A stretch of 64,000 nt of DNA from Thermoanaerobaculum sp964488355 (GCA_964488355.1 CAZAUJ010000014.1:3202-67201); one strand, 5' to 3'; shown: positions 7,889 to 16,879, counted from the stretch's first letter. Translations and numbers: made by a program. The notes: generated by a model not told the origin, from the letters alone.

Positions 7889-10194
7889 CGGGGGGAACGC
7901 TGGGGGGCGCACAACAGGCAGGCGAGGTAGCCCTCCCGATGGCGCAGGGGCGCAAGGGGCAGGGTGGCGCCAGCGGAATCGCGTCGCAGCGCGTGATACA
8001 GCTTGGCCAGCTCTTGGCGTTGGCGAAAGAGCCAAGCCTCCAGGGGTTCGTTGGCCGCTTCGGCCGCTGGCACCAACGGCACACGAAAGGCGCTGATGAG
8101 GGCGTCCAGCTCTTCCTGCCAGAGGCCCAGGTACCAGGCGCGCTTGCCGTCGTCTTCCACGGCCGATACCACGCACAGCTGGGGATCGATTTCGGCCGGT
8201 AAGGAAAGAGGCCCGCTGGTTGGCTCGCTGAGGCGGCGCAGAGTGCTGAGCATAGGGGTACCGGGGGGGAGCATGGCTACCCCGGCCGGAGCCTGTTCCC
8301 AAGCCACCAGCTCGTACAAGGGGGAAGGTTCCAGGCCCTTTAGGTGGGCTACCCCCAAAAAGCGCACTCCTGCCCAAGGGCCTTCGCCGGTTCCCGTCCG
8401 CACCGGCAGGACCAACCAGCGCAGCCCCCAAGCTTGCGTCTGCCCCACGGGAGCGTCGGTCCACTCCAGCTCCAGCTCCCGCAGGAAAGCTTCCGTCACC
8501 ACCGTCCCCAGGTTCTGGAGCTGCCCGCCTTCCAGGAGGTAAGCCCCGGAGGGACGTTGCTCCATGTCGGCAGGCGCGCGCGCGGCGGAGCGCACCGGTT
8601 CGAGGAACTGCAGAACCCGGTGGAGCTCGTAGCCGCGGGCCACCAGGAACTCGGCAATGTCCTCCACCTCCTTGGCGCTTTTGCCGGTGGTCAGGCGGGA
8701 CAGCTCCACCAGACCCGGACCGAAGAACTCAAAGCGCACCTCCTCCCCGCTCAGCATGGGCATCAGGTGGTAAGTCCCCACGTTGCAGGCCATGCGCAGG
8801 CCACGGTCGAAGGGGCACCCTTCCTCTCGCAGCTTCTCGTAGGCCAAGCGAGCGTGGGTAGCCGCGGCGAGGACGGCGCGGGCGCGACGAGCGGAAAAAA
8901 ACGCGCCGTCGCCCAGGAACTTTTCTAGGCGCAGGCGATACTGGCGGCGCCAGTTTTCCCACTGGTGCTGAAAACGCAGGAGAAAATAAAGGGCCATTAA
9001 CTCGGCCCGCTGGCCGCGGCGACGGACCTGCTCCACGATTTCGGAAAAGTCCACCAGGTCGTAAACCAGGCCGAAGCGTCGCACAGCCGAGGGCAGCACG
9101 CTGGGGGAGGTGAAGTCCAGTGGGCGAGTGGAGGGGGAAAGACTCACCACTTGCCCACCCGTGCGCGTCACCAGGCGGGTACCTTGGCTGGTTACCGGCA
9201 ACACGCGGGCGCGCAAGCTGGCCACCACCTCGAAGCGGCGCAGCCGCCCTCCCAGGTCTTCCAGCAAAGCAAACAGCTCGGCCGAGAGTCTGGGGGTGCT
9301 GGGGTGGGGCCAGCTGGCCAAAAGGCGCAGGGTAGGTGGATGAAAGAGAAGGGCGGCGGAGGAGAGGGAAGGAGCTTCCTCGCACAGCAGCCCAGCCACC
9401 TGGTCAAAGCTCGGATCCTTGCGGCGGAGGGTGTCCAGCTTTTCCCTTGCTTGCTCCACCACCCGGCGAAACTGGAAAGGCTCCAGCCCTAGCGTACCGG
9501 CTAGGTACCAGTCCAGCTCCTGGCCCTCGCTGGTGGGACGCTGGCTCACCAGCGGCAGCAGGTCCTGCCGTATCAGCTGGCCCAGGCGGCAGCCCGCCTC
9601 CGGCTCCACCCACGGTGCCGTCTGCCGCAGCTGGCGGGTAGCTTGCTGCTCCGCTTGCTCGCAAAGCTCGGCCACGCGCTGGGCCGAAAGGTAAACCACC
9701 CTGGCGAGGGAGGCCCAGGGTATCCCTGGCTGCCAGCTGATGATCTCTGCCGGCAACTGAGTGAAGCGCTGGGCACACTCGCGGGAAAGGGCCAGCCAGA
9801 GGATTTCGGGCAAAAGCCTACCGAGGTCCTGCTCCAGGACGCGGGTAAAGAGGGGAACCCACTTCTCCACCCAGGCGACTCGGGACGCCATAAGGGCCTG
9901 CTTGTCGAAGGGCTGGTTTTGGAGCACGGCCACGCGGTAGCGTGCTTCCTCCACCAGCAACCTGCCCAGCTCCCGTGCCAGTGCCTCCCAGGCAGCGGTC
10001 ACCTGGAAGGGGTAAGCAAGGGCCACCACCGTGCGCTCATCCTCGGCGTACAACCAAAAAGGAGCGGGGACGCGGGTGGCGGTTTGGCCGAAGTAGATGC
10101 GCCAGCCGCCAGCCCGCTCGGCAGGGGTAAGGTAGGGTCCCAAGGCCTCCGGTGCCTGCAGCACGTGCTCTACGGTGGCCGCGGGAAGCTCCAT
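7885..10194 (-). CDS. Large orphan protein with a class III nucleotide cyclase-like core
   Basis: A 769-residue soluble protein of unrecognised family. Residues about 374-520 resemble the class III adenylate/guanylate cyclase fold: VYDLVDFSEI aligns with the FADIVGFT metal site (Asp379), KFLGDGAFF with K-x2-GDAVMAxF (Asp429), and GLRMACNVGTYHLMP with the GLRIGIHxG strand. Flanking N-terminal (1-370, helical, GAF-like in places) and C-terminal (530-769) regions have no clear match. Whether it makes a cyclic nucleotide is unproven. No Shine-Dalgarno precedes ATG 10194; a TAGAAT hexamer lies six bases upstream, overlapping the yifB stop codon. Confidence 0.85.
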   Translation of the reverse strand: MELPAATVEHVLQAPEALGPYLTPAERAGGWRIYFGQTATRVPAPFWLYAEDERTVVALAYPFQVTAAWEALARELGRLLVEEARYRVAVLQNQPFDKQALMASRVAWVEKWVPLFTRVLEQDLGRLLPEILWLALSRECAQRFTQLPAEIISWQPGIPWASLARVVYLSAQRVAELCEQAEQQATRQLRQTAPWVEPEAGCRLGQLIRQDLLPLVSQRPTSEGQELDWYLAGTLGLEPFQFRRVVEQAREKLDTLRRKDPSFDQVAGLLCEEAPSLSSAALLFHPPTLRLLASWPHPSTPRLSAELFALLEDLGGRLRRFEVVASLRARVLPVTSQGTRLVTRTGGQVVSLSPSTRPLDFTSPSVLPSAVRRFGLVYDLVDFSEIVEQVRRRGQRAELMALYFLLRFQHQWENWRRQYRLRLEKFLGDGAFFSARRARAVLAAATHARLAYEKLREEGCPFDRGLRMACNVGTYHLMPMLSGEEVRFEFFGPGLVELSRLTTGKSAKEVEDIAEFLVARGYELHRVLQFLEPVRSAARAPADMEQRPSGAYLLEGGQLQNLGTVVTEAFLRELELEWTDAPVGQTQAWGLRWLVLPVRTGTGEGPWAGVRFLGVAHLKGLEPSPLYELVAWEQAPAGVAMLPPGTPMLSTLRRLSEPTSGPLSLPAEIDPQLCVVSAVEDDGKRAWYLGLWQEELDALISAFRVPLVPAAEAANEPLEAWLFRQRQELAKLYHALRRDSAGATLPLAPLRHREGYLACLLCAPQRSPR

Positions 10195-10200
10195 GTTGCC

Positions 10201-10206
10201 ATTCTA
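10201..10206 (-). promoter_or_regulatory. Candidate leaderless -10 for the cyclase-like gene
   Basis: TAGAAT (5 of 6 to TATAAT) followed by GGCAAC and the ATG at 10194. Its TAG is also the stop codon of the upstream yifB gene, so the promoter is embedded in the end of that gene. Confidence 0.45.
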
Positions 10207-11733
10207 GACCTGGCGGCGAGCCACCAGCTCCCGGTAGGCCAGAGCCTCGGCCAGGTGAGGCGCGCGCACCTTTTCGCTGCCATCCAAGTCAGCGATGGTG
10301 CGTGCCACTTTCAGCACGCGGTGGGCGCCGCGGGCCGTGAGACCCAGCCGCTCCACCGCTTGTTGCAGGAGTCGCTGGCCCTCCGCATCGGGCAGGCAAA
10401 AAGCCTTCACCTCCGAAGGCAGCAGCTGGGCGTTGGTCCTGCGGCCGGTGCCGGCTAGCCTGGCTGCTTGCCGGGCCCTGGCAGCTACCACCCGCGCGCG
10501 CACGCTGGCCGAGGACTCGCCCTGTGCCTGCCCCATAAGCTCAAAAAAGCGGACTGGCTGCACCTCCAGGTGCATGTCGATGCGATCCAACAGCGGGCCC
10601 GAAAGGCGCGAGCGGTACCGAGCAATGGCGTGGGGCGAGCAGCGGCAGGCGCGCCGTGGGTCGCCCAAAAAGCCACAGGGACAGGGGTTGGCGGCGGCTA
10701 CCAGTTGGAAGCGGGCCGGGAAGGTGAGGGAGGCGCTGGCCCGAGCGATGACCACCCGGCCCGACTCCAAAGGCTGCCGCAGCACCTCCAGCACGTCCCG
10801 CCGGAACTCGGTGAGCTCGTCGAGAAAAAGCACCCCGTTATGGGCGAGGGAAATCTCGCCCGGACGGGGGATTGGCCCTCCCCCTACCAGGCCGGCGGCG
10901 GAAATGGTGTGGTGCGGGGCGCGAAAGGGTCGGGTGGCCATGAGGCCCTCGGGGCGCGGGGCGAGGGGTGTCACCGAATAAACCTTGGTTGTTTCCAAAG
11001 CCTCCTGCTCGGAGAGAGGTGGCAGGATTCCCGGAAGCCTTTGGGCGAGCATGGTCTTGCCTGCCCCGGGCGGGCCAATCAGCAGCAGGTGGTGCCCGCC
11101 GGCGGCCGCCACTTCCAGGGCCCTTTTGGCATACGCTTGACCAGCCACCTCTGCCAGGTCCAGCTCCAAGCAGGTTTCCGGTTGCCAAGGGTTGATGGCG
11201 TCCCCAAGAGCGGTGGCAAGCTGCCTTTCGCCCCGAAGGAAGGCCACCACTTCCGCAAGGTGGGAGGCGGCCAACGCCTGAGCTCCTCTCACCACCGTCG
11301 CCTCCCGCAGGTTGGCCCTGGGCAGCAGGACCTGAGCCTGGCATTGGGTCGCCGCCTCCACGATGGGCAGCACCCCGCGCACGGGGCGCAGGCTGCCGTC
11401 CAAGGAAAGCTCCCCCAAGAGCCAGAGACCGGGTTGGGGCGGTGCGGGCAGGAACCCGGCGGCCCCCAGCACCCCCACGGCCATGGCCAGGTCGAGGAGG
11501 GAACCCTCCTTGCGCTCTTCCGCCGGCGAGAGGTTCACCACGACCGAGCGGGTGGACAGCTCTGCCCCCAGCTGGCGCAACGCCGCCACCACGCGCTCGC
11601 GTGCTTCGCGCACGGCCGCATCCGGCAAGCCCACCACGACCAGATTGGGCAAGCCTTGGTGGGCTTCCACCTCCACTTGAATGGGAAGGGCTTCCACCCC
11701 ACGGGGAACCGCAGAACACACCTTCACGACCAT
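10204..11733 (-). CDS. YifB/ComM family Mg-chelatase-like AAA+ ATPase
   Basis: A 509-residue protein with the three-part family structure. The N-terminal ChlI-like domain (about 1-160) has GLPNLVVVGLPDAAVREARERV. The AAA+ domain has Walker A LIGPPGAGKTMLAQRLPG, GVLFLDELTEF (Walker B) and AANPCPCG. The C-terminal Mg_chelatase_C domain ends it. ComM of this family is a branch-migration helicase aiding integration of imported DNA in competent bacteria; here the substrate is inferred. Start ATG 11733 has GGGAGG upstream, and the protein begins MVVKVCSAVPRGVEA as usual. The stop TAG is shared with the promoter of the next gene. Confidence 0.93.
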   Translation of the reverse strand: MVVKVCSAVPRGVEALPIQVEVEAHQGLPNLVVVGLPDAAVREARERVVAALRQLGAELSTRSVVVNLSPAEERKEGSLLDLAMAVGVLGAAGFLPAPPQPGLWLLGELSLDGSLRPVRGVLPIVEAATQCQAQVLLPRANLREATVVRGAQALAASHLAEVVAFLRGERQLATALGDAINPWQPETCLELDLAEVAGQAYAKRALEVAAAGGHHLLLIGPPGAGKTMLAQRLPGILPPLSEQEALETTKVYSVTPLAPRPEGLMATRPFRAPHHTISAAGLVGGGPIPRPGEISLAHNGVLFLDELTEFRRDVLEVLRQPLESGRVVIARASASLTFPARFQLVAAANPCPCGFLGDPRRACRCSPHAIARYRSRLSGPLLDRIDMHLEVQPVRFFELMGQAQGESSASVRARVVAARARQAARLAGTGRRTNAQLLPSEVKAFCLPDAEGQRLLQQAVERLGLTARGAHRVLKVARTIADLDGSEKVRAPHLAEALAYRELVARRQV

Positions 11734-11769
11734 GACAACCTCCCGACGTGGGTGGACGGTAAGGGAAGT

Positions 11770-11949
11770 ATGATTGTGAGGCCGAGGACTGTCAAGATGA
11801 ACGCAGCCGACCCGCGGGTAAGGCTTTTGGCTCGGGAGCTGGAAGCCGTTCTGTCCCAGAAGCTTCAGGAACCGGTGGGCTGCTGGCCGTTGCTGGTGGG
11901 CTTGCTGGGGCTTTTTTGGGGGTTGGCTTTGCTCTTCTCCGCCCGGTAA
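11770..11949 (+). CDS. Possible small membrane protein, antisense to the cvpA 3' end
   Basis: A 59-codon frame from ATG 11770 (or 50 codons from ATG 11797) encodes a polar, likely amphipathic helix (LLARELEAVLSQKLQEP) followed by a single hydrophobic segment (LVGLLGLFWGLALLF). AAGGGA precedes ATG 11770. It overlaps the low-complexity tail of the cvpA-like gene on the other strand, so one of the two readings may be accidental. No homologue is known to me. Listed with low confidence. Confidence 0.2.
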   Translation: MIVRPRTVKMNAADPRVRLLARELEAVLSQKLQEPVGCWPLLVGLLGLFWGLALLFSAR

Positions 11950-12374
11950 AGCTCCAGCGCCCAGCGGCCCCAGCCTGCCAGACGAGGCGCCAGCGTGCCT
12001 TTCACCTGAAAGCCGCCCGCTGCCGCCAGGCCCAAAAGCAGCGCCGTCATGGCCAGGCTCAGGGCGGCGGTGGCCAGGGCACCGAAAACCCGATCCAACC
12101 AGCCAAAACCCAGCGCCTGGAGGGCTCGCCGCAAGCCGGCGGCGGCCAACCACACGAGCAGGGCGGCCACTGCCCCTGTTCCCACCGCGGTCAGCACCCT
12201 CTGCGCGGTGCTGGCGGGCGGTGAAAACAACAGCTCCGCCAGCGCCGGCCCCGCCCAGTGGCCTACGAGCAGGCCACAGCTTACCGACAGTACCGCCGCC
12301 GAAAGGCGCATAAACCCCCAGAAGGCGCCCAGGATGGCCAAGCCCACGGTGAGGCCGAGCACTAGCGCGTCCAC
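11865..12374 (-). CDS. CvpA family membrane protein
   Basis: A 169-residue protein with four hydrophobic segments and an N-terminus typical of the CvpA/colicin V production family (DALVLGLTVGLAILGAFWGFMR). A central LGFGWLDRVFGALATAAL matches the conserved region. The last about 25 residues are low-complexity and polar. CvpA proteins are inner-membrane proteins linked to colicin V export and envelope stress; the role here is unknown. Start GTG 12374 has no Shine-Dalgarno but has a TATCAT hexamer six bases before it. It is divergent from the DUF2231 gene. Confidence 0.8.
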   Translation of the reverse strand: MDALVLGLTVGLAILGAFWGFMRLSAAVLSVSCGLLVGHWAGPALAELLFSPPASTAQRVLTAVGTGAVAALLVWLAAAGLRRALQALGFGWLDRVFGALATAALSLAMTALLLGLAAAGGFQVKGTLAPRLAGWGRWALELYRAEKSKANPQKSPSKPTSNGQQPTGS

Positions 12375-12380
12375 CTGCCC

Positions 12381-12386
12381 ATGATA
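12381..12386 (-). promoter_or_regulatory. Candidate leaderless -10 for the cvpA-like gene
   Basis: TATCAT (5 of 6) followed by six bases (GGGCAG) and the GTG start at 12374, with no Shine-Dalgarno. Confidence 0.4.
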
Positions 12387-12426
12387 ACGCCAGCTTTGCT
12401 AAACTGGCAGGCAAAGGAGGTGGGAT

Positions 12427-12924
12427 GTGAGTTTTTTGCCTGAGCCTTTGCATCCGGCAGTGGTGCATTTTCCCATTGCCCTTACCCTGGCAGCCCTGCT
12501 GTTCGAGCTGCTGGGTTTTTTCTCCAGGACAAGGACCTTGGCTTCTGCCGTGCCAGTTCTCGTGCTTTTTGCCGCGTTGGGGGCAACAGCAGCAGTGATA
12601 AGCGGTAACTGGTCCGAGGAGGAAGCGGTGGTCCCTGCCCAGGCGCGGGCAGTTTTGGAACAACATGAGGAGCTGGGCGAAAAGGTAATGGTAGGGCTAT
12701 GGCTTTTGACTGCCCTGCGCTTTGCCCTTGGGCGGCTGGAGCGCTTTTCTTCCTGGGTGCGGGTTATCATGTTGCTTTTGCTGGCGTTGGCTGCAGGCGC
12801 GGTTGGGTGGAACGGCAAGCTGGGCGGGGAGCTCGTGTTTCGCCACGGCGTGGGCACGCAGCTTTCCTTGGCGTTGCCGTCTGCCACCCCTGCCAGCCGT
12901 GGCCATGAGCAGGTTGAGCATTAG
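12427..12924 (+). CDS. DUF2231 domain membrane protein
   Basis: A 165-residue protein with four hydrophobic segments. The opening LPEPLHPAVVHFPIALTLAALLFELLG is the DUF2231 signature, with its conserved histidines (HPAVVHFP). A second conserved histidine region lies in EQHEELGEKVMVGLWLL. The family is a small inner-membrane protein that may bind haem or metal; function is unknown. GTG 12427 is chosen because AAAGGAGGTG lies seven bases upstream. The end overlaps the sulfatase start by 20 bases, so they are co-transcribed. Confidence 0.82.
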   Translation: MSFLPEPLHPAVVHFPIALTLAALLFELLGFFSRTRTLASAVPVLVLFAALGATAAVISGNWSEEEAVVPAQARAVLEQHEELGEKVMVGLWLLTALRFALGRLERFSSWVRVIMLLLLALAAGAVGWNGKLGGELVFRHGVGTQLSLALPSATPASRGHEQVEH

Positions 12925-15235
12925 CCTCCTGGCTGCGCTGTTGCTGGCTGCCGGTAACCTGCTGGCGGCCGGGTGTCCAGAGAGTTGGCAGGTGCGCTCC
13001 TGGCAGCCGCCGGCGCTGCTTTGGGTGGGTTTGCCGGCCGAAATACCGGTGGAGGTCACCAACCGCAGCGAGCAGGTCTGGTCCGAAGAGCAATCGGACC
13101 ACCTTTCCTATCACTGGCGACACCTGGATGGGAAGGCGCTGGTTTGGGACGGGGATCGGACGCAGCTTCCAGGCCCCCTGCACCCTGGGCAAACGGTGCG
13201 GGTTGCCCTGCGGGTACGGCCACCCACGCGGCCGGGTCGCTACCTGCTGGAGCTGGCCATGGTGCGGGAGCATGTGTGTTGGTACACGCCGCCAGCAGGC
13301 GCGGCCCCCATGGCCATGGTGCGCGTGTGGCCACTGGAGCCCTTCATGGCTGTGGGCTTCTTCCTCGCGAGCCTTGGCTTGGTGCTTTTTGCCCGTTGGC
13401 AGCGCCGGCCGGTTTTTTTGCTCCTAGGCCCGGGTCTGTGGCTAGTGGTGGCGAGCTGGGTTGCGGCCAAGCTCTTTGCCATCCGCGCTGACTGCGAGGG
13501 CCTGCGTGCTTTTGACCCGTTCCTCTTGTCCACCGCCTGCGCCGTTTCCTGGCCCTGGGTGCTGTTGCCCCGCCGCCTGCGGGGCCCGGGCATGGCGGCG
13601 CTGGGCTTGCTTGTCACCCTGGTGGCTTTTGCCGACACCCTCTACCTGCGCTTTTTTGGCAGCATCGTGCCCCTGGCTGCCTGGAGGGGCGCGGGGCAGC
13701 TGGGGCAGGTGTGGGACAGCGTGCGCTTCCTCATGGCACCCGCGGACGGCTGGTTTGCCCTGGTGGCAGCCGCGTGCGTGGCCATGGTTTTTTGGCCGGC
13801 CGGGAGCGAAGGGAAGAAGTCAGCTGGGCGGTGGTGGGCCTGGCTGTTGGCTGGCATCCTGCTGGCCGCTGCCCTGCCCGCGTACGTGCTGGTGCGCCGG
13901 CTGGTGACCGGCACGGTAGGGCAGCAAGTGTTTTCCTTGCAGCACCGGGCGCGCGAGCTGGGTCTTTGGGGTGCCCACCTGCTGGATGTGGGGCATACCG
14001 TCCGGGACTGGCTTCGCCCTCAGCTGGACGAGGACCGCAAGCGGCAGGTTACGGGGTTTTTTGCCCAGCGCGCCGAGCAGGCCCGCAGGCTTGCCCCACC
14101 CCAGCAGGGGGTGGCCAAAGGGTATAACCTGGTTCTCATTCAGGTGGAATCCCTGCAGCAGTTTGTTGTGGGCCTGACGGTAAACGGCCAGGAGGTCACC
14201 CCCTTTCTTAACCAGCTGGCCCGCCGCGGCCTCTACTTTCCCTGGGTGTTTGACCAAACCAACCAGGGCCGCTCTTCGGATGGGGAGTTCATTGCCTTGA
14301 ACTCCCAGCACGCGCTGGCGGATGGGGCGGTGGTGTTTCGCGCTGCCGGCAACCGGTTTCTCGCCTTACCGGAAGTGCTTCGCCGGCAGGGCTACCACAC
14401 CCTCTCGGCCCATCCCTTCGAGCGCGGCTTTTGGAACCGGGCGCTCCTGCACCCCGGATACGGTTTCGAGCAAATGTTGTTCAAGCGGGAGCTGGGGCCG
14501 GGGGAGGTGATTGGGTGGGGGCTGGCCGACGGGGTCTTTTTTTCCAAGATGCTGCCTATCCTAGAGAGAGCGCCACAGCCTTTCTTTGCCTTTCTCATCA
14601 CCCTGGGTTTGCATCACCCCTTCGACCGGTTCCCTGCGGCGAGAAAGGTGCTCCAGTTGCCCGACTTGGGTGATTCGGCTTTGGCCAATTACCTGCAAGC
14701 CATGCGCTACTTCGACGCCTCGCTGGAAAGCTTTTTTCAGGGCTTGGAACAGCGCGGGCTAACGCAGCGCACGGTGGTCGCCCTTTACGGCGACCACGAG
14801 GCGGGGTTTCCCCTTAAGGCTCCCTTGGCCAACCTGCTGGGTGTGAGCTGGAGCCCTGGACGGCTGGTGTGGCTGCGGCGCGTGCCGTTTTTTGTTTGGG
14901 TCCCGGGGTCCGGGTTAGAGGGGGAGGTGCCCGAGCCCGGTGGGCACGTGGACATTGCGCCGACCCTCTTGGCGCTTTTGGGGATCCCCCGGCCGACCAG
15001 CTTCGTGGGCTCGGCCCTGGTCCCCGGGCGGGGTGCGGCGGTGCCTTTGGCCGACGGCAGCGCGGTGGACAGCCAGCGTATTTGGAACGAGCCGCACGGG
15101 AGATGCGAAGATCGTCTTTCGTTGGCTGCTCAGCCTGCCGAGGCCTGTGCGCCGCTGCGGGCGGCAGCGGCACGCGAGCTTTCCGCCTCGCGTTTGGTGG
15201 TCCTGCACGACCTGGTCCCTTTGCTTTCGCCTTGA
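12905..15235 (+). CDS. LtaS-like membrane sulfatase/phosphoglycerol transferase
   Basis: A 776-residue protein: signal anchor (1-22), a periplasmic beta-rich domain (about 25-140), about six membrane helices (about 140-330), then an alkaline-phosphatase-fold domain. Family marks are LVLIQVESLQQF, the nucleophile-region Thr in DQTNQGRSSDGEF, TLSAHPFERGFWNR, LITLGLHHPFDRF and ALYGDHEAGF. LtaS-type enzymes move phosphoglycerol between lipids and glycans outside the membrane. In a diderm, a periplasmic-glycan or lipid-modifying role is more likely than lipoteichoic acid synthesis; that is inference. ATG 12905 overlaps the previous gene. Confidence 0.85.
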   Translation: MSRLSISLLAALLLAAGNLLAAGCPESWQVRSWQPPALLWVGLPAEIPVEVTNRSEQVWSEEQSDHLSYHWRHLDGKALVWDGDRTQLPGPLHPGQTVRVALRVRPPTRPGRYLLELAMVREHVCWYTPPAGAAPMAMVRVWPLEPFMAVGFFLASLGLVLFARWQRRPVFLLLGPGLWLVVASWVAAKLFAIRADCEGLRAFDPFLLSTACAVSWPWVLLPRRLRGPGMAALGLLVTLVAFADTLYLRFFGSIVPLAAWRGAGQLGQVWDSVRFLMAPADGWFALVAAACVAMVFWPAGSEGKKSAGRWWAWLLAGILLAAALPAYVLVRRLVTGTVGQQVFSLQHRARELGLWGAHLLDVGHTVRDWLRPQLDEDRKRQVTGFFAQRAEQARRLAPPQQGVAKGYNLVLIQVESLQQFVVGLTVNGQEVTPFLNQLARRGLYFPWVFDQTNQGRSSDGEFIALNSQHALADGAVVFRAAGNRFLALPEVLRRQGYHTLSAHPFERGFWNRALLHPGYGFEQMLFKRELGPGEVIGWGLADGVFFSKMLPILERAPQPFFAFLITLGLHHPFDRFPAARKVLQLPDLGDSALANYLQAMRYFDASLESFFQGLEQRGLTQRTVVALYGDHEAGFPLKAPLANLLGVSWSPGRLVWLRRVPFFVWVPGSGLEGEVPEPGGHVDIAPTLLALLGIPRPTSFVGSALVPGRGAAVPLADGSAVDSQRIWNEPHGRCEDRLSLAAQPAEACAPLRAAAARELSASRLVVLHDLVPLLSP

Positions 15236-15250
15236 TGTTTGCTTGGGGCC

Positions 15251-15970
15251 GTGTTAGCGTCCCCGCCCGTGAGCGACGGACCGGACCCGCACGCGGTACG
15301 CCGTATGTTTGCCCGCGTTGCCTGGCGTTATGACCTGGCTAACCGGCTGCTGTCCCTGGGGCAGGATCAGCGCTGGCGGCGGGCCCTCAGGCGGCAGGTA
15401 GCCTTTTGGGCGTCTCCTGGTCCGGTGCTGGACTTGGCCACCGGCACGGGCGATGTGGCTTTGGGGTTTGCCAAACAAGCCGTGGTGGCGAGCGATTTTT
15501 GCCTGGAAATGCTGCTTTTAGCACGGCGCAAGGGGCGAGGGAAGGACCACCAGCCGATCTGGTTGGTGGCGGATGCGGGTCGGCTTCCCTTTCGGGACGG
15601 GGCCTTTGCCGCGGTCACCGTCGCCTTTGGCCTGCGCAACTTCCCCGACCGCCAGCACGCGCTGCGTGAAATGTATCGCGTGCTGGGCGAAAACGGGGTC
15701 TTGGCGGTTTTGGAGTTTCACCCGATCGAAAACCCGCTGGCCCGAGCCTTGCACCGCTTTTGGCAGCGGGTGGTCATCGAACCGGTAGGGGGGTGGCTTG
15801 CCGGTGATCGGGAAGCCTACCGTTACCTGCCGCGCTCCTCGCAGCAGTTCCTCACCTGCGGGCAACTGGCGGTCTTGGCTGGACAGGTGGGCTTCCACGT
15901 GCTTGCCAACCGGACCGTGGGTTTGGGGGTGGCCGCGCTTTCAGTTTTTCGCAAGGGAGGTGAGGCATGA
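15251..15970 (+). CDS. menG: Demethylmenaquinone/ubiquinone C-methyltransferase
   Basis: A SAM-dependent methyltransferase of about 240 residues. Signatures: VRRMFARVAWRYDLANRLLSLGQD (UbiE motif region), SAM site VLDLATGTGDVALG and VTVAFGLRNFPDRQHALREMYRVL. It performs the last C-methylation of menaquinone (or ubiquinone); with the complex I operon in this window, menaquinone is the likelier substrate, which is inference. The start is uncertain: TTG 15239, GTG 15251 (GGGG upstream) and GTG 15269 are all in frame. The stop overlaps folD as ATGA. Confidence 0.9.
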   Translation: MLASPPVSDGPDPHAVRRMFARVAWRYDLANRLLSLGQDQRWRRALRRQVAFWASPGPVLDLATGTGDVALGFAKQAVVASDFCLEMLLLARRKGRGKDHQPIWLVADAGRLPFRDGAFAAVTVAFGLRNFPDRQHALREMYRVLGENGVLAVLEFHPIENPLARALHRFWQRVVIEPVGGWLAGDREAYRYLPRSSQQFLTCGQLAVLAGQVGFHVLANRTVGLGVAALSVFRKGGEA

Positions 15971-16878
15971 CGTTACTTGCCGGTGGGCCGGTGGCTGAGG
16001 CCATCCGTGCCCGTGTGGCCGTAGAGGTGGCCCAGTTGCGGGAAAAAGGTCTGGTACCGCGTCTGGATGCCATTCTGGTAGGAAACGACCCGGCATCGAG
16101 GGTGTACGTGCGCGCCAAGGCGAGGGCGTGTGAGGAGCTGGGCATGGCCTCTCGCACCCACCACGTGCCGGCGGAGACCGAAGAGGAAAGCCTAGCCGCC
16201 CTGATTGAGGAGCTCAACCAAGACGACGCGGTGGATGGCATCCTGCTGCAGTTGCCCCTCCCACCGCACCTGGAGAGCTTGCGCTTTCTCTCGCTGGTTG
16301 CCCCGGAAAAGGACGTGGATGGCTTCCACCCGGAAAACGTGGGTCTGCTGTGGCAGGGCCGGCCGCGTTTTGCTCCCTGCACGCCGGCGGGCATCCTGGA
16401 GCTTCTGCGCTTTTACCGCGTGCCCTTGACCGGGCGGCGGGCGGTGGTGGTGGGACGCTCGGACATCGTGGGCAAACCCCTTGTTGCTCTGCTGCTGCAG
16501 GAAAACGCCACGGTGACGGTGGCCCATTCCCGCACGCGGGACTTGGAGGAGGTTTGCCGGGAAGGGGAGCTCCTGGTGGTGGCCGTGGGTAAGCCCGCGC
16601 TGGTGGGACAAGCGCACGTGCGACCTGGCGCGGTGGTGGTGGATGTGGGTGTGAACCGGGTGGAGGATCCTCAGCTGGTGGCCAGGCTTTTCCCCGGGGA
16701 CGGGGCGCGGGCTGCAGAGCTGGCCAAGCGCGGCTACACCTTAGTGGGTGATGTGGACTTCCTGCAAGCCAGCAGCCGGGCTGGCGCCCTTACGCCCGTT
16801 CCCGGAGGGGTAGGTCCCCTGACCATCGCCCAGCTGATGGCCAATACCGTAAAGGCCTGCCGGCTGCGGAGGGGCTGA
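15967..16878 (+). CDS. folD: Bifunctional methylenetetrahydrofolate dehydrogenase/cyclohydrolase
   Basis: A 303-residue enzyme of normal length. It has the catalytic-site segment ASRVYVRAKARACEELGM (Tyr and Lys), GILLQLPLPPHL, PEKDVDGFHPENVG, the NADP-binding GRSDIVGKPLVALLL and C-terminal TPVPGGVGPLTIAQLMANT. It interconverts 5,10-methylene-THF and 10-formyl-THF in the cytoplasm. ATG overlaps the menG stop (ATGA), and coaE follows after one base, so these three appear to be one transcript with the sulfatase upstream. Confidence 0.96.
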   Translation: MTLLAGGPVAEAIRARVAVEVAQLREKGLVPRLDAILVGNDPASRVYVRAKARACEELGMASRTHHVPAETEEESLAALIEELNQDDAVDGILLQLPLPPHLESLRFLSLVAPEKDVDGFHPENVGLLWQGRPRFAPCTPAGILELLRFYRVPLTGRRAVVVGRSDIVGKPLVALLLQENATVTVAHSRTRDLEEVCREGELLVVAVGKPALVGQAHVRPGAVVVDVGVNRVEDPQLVARLFPGDGARAAELAKRGYTLVGDVDFLQASSRAGALTPVPGGVGPLTIAQLMANTVKACRLRRG

Positions 16879-16879
16879 G

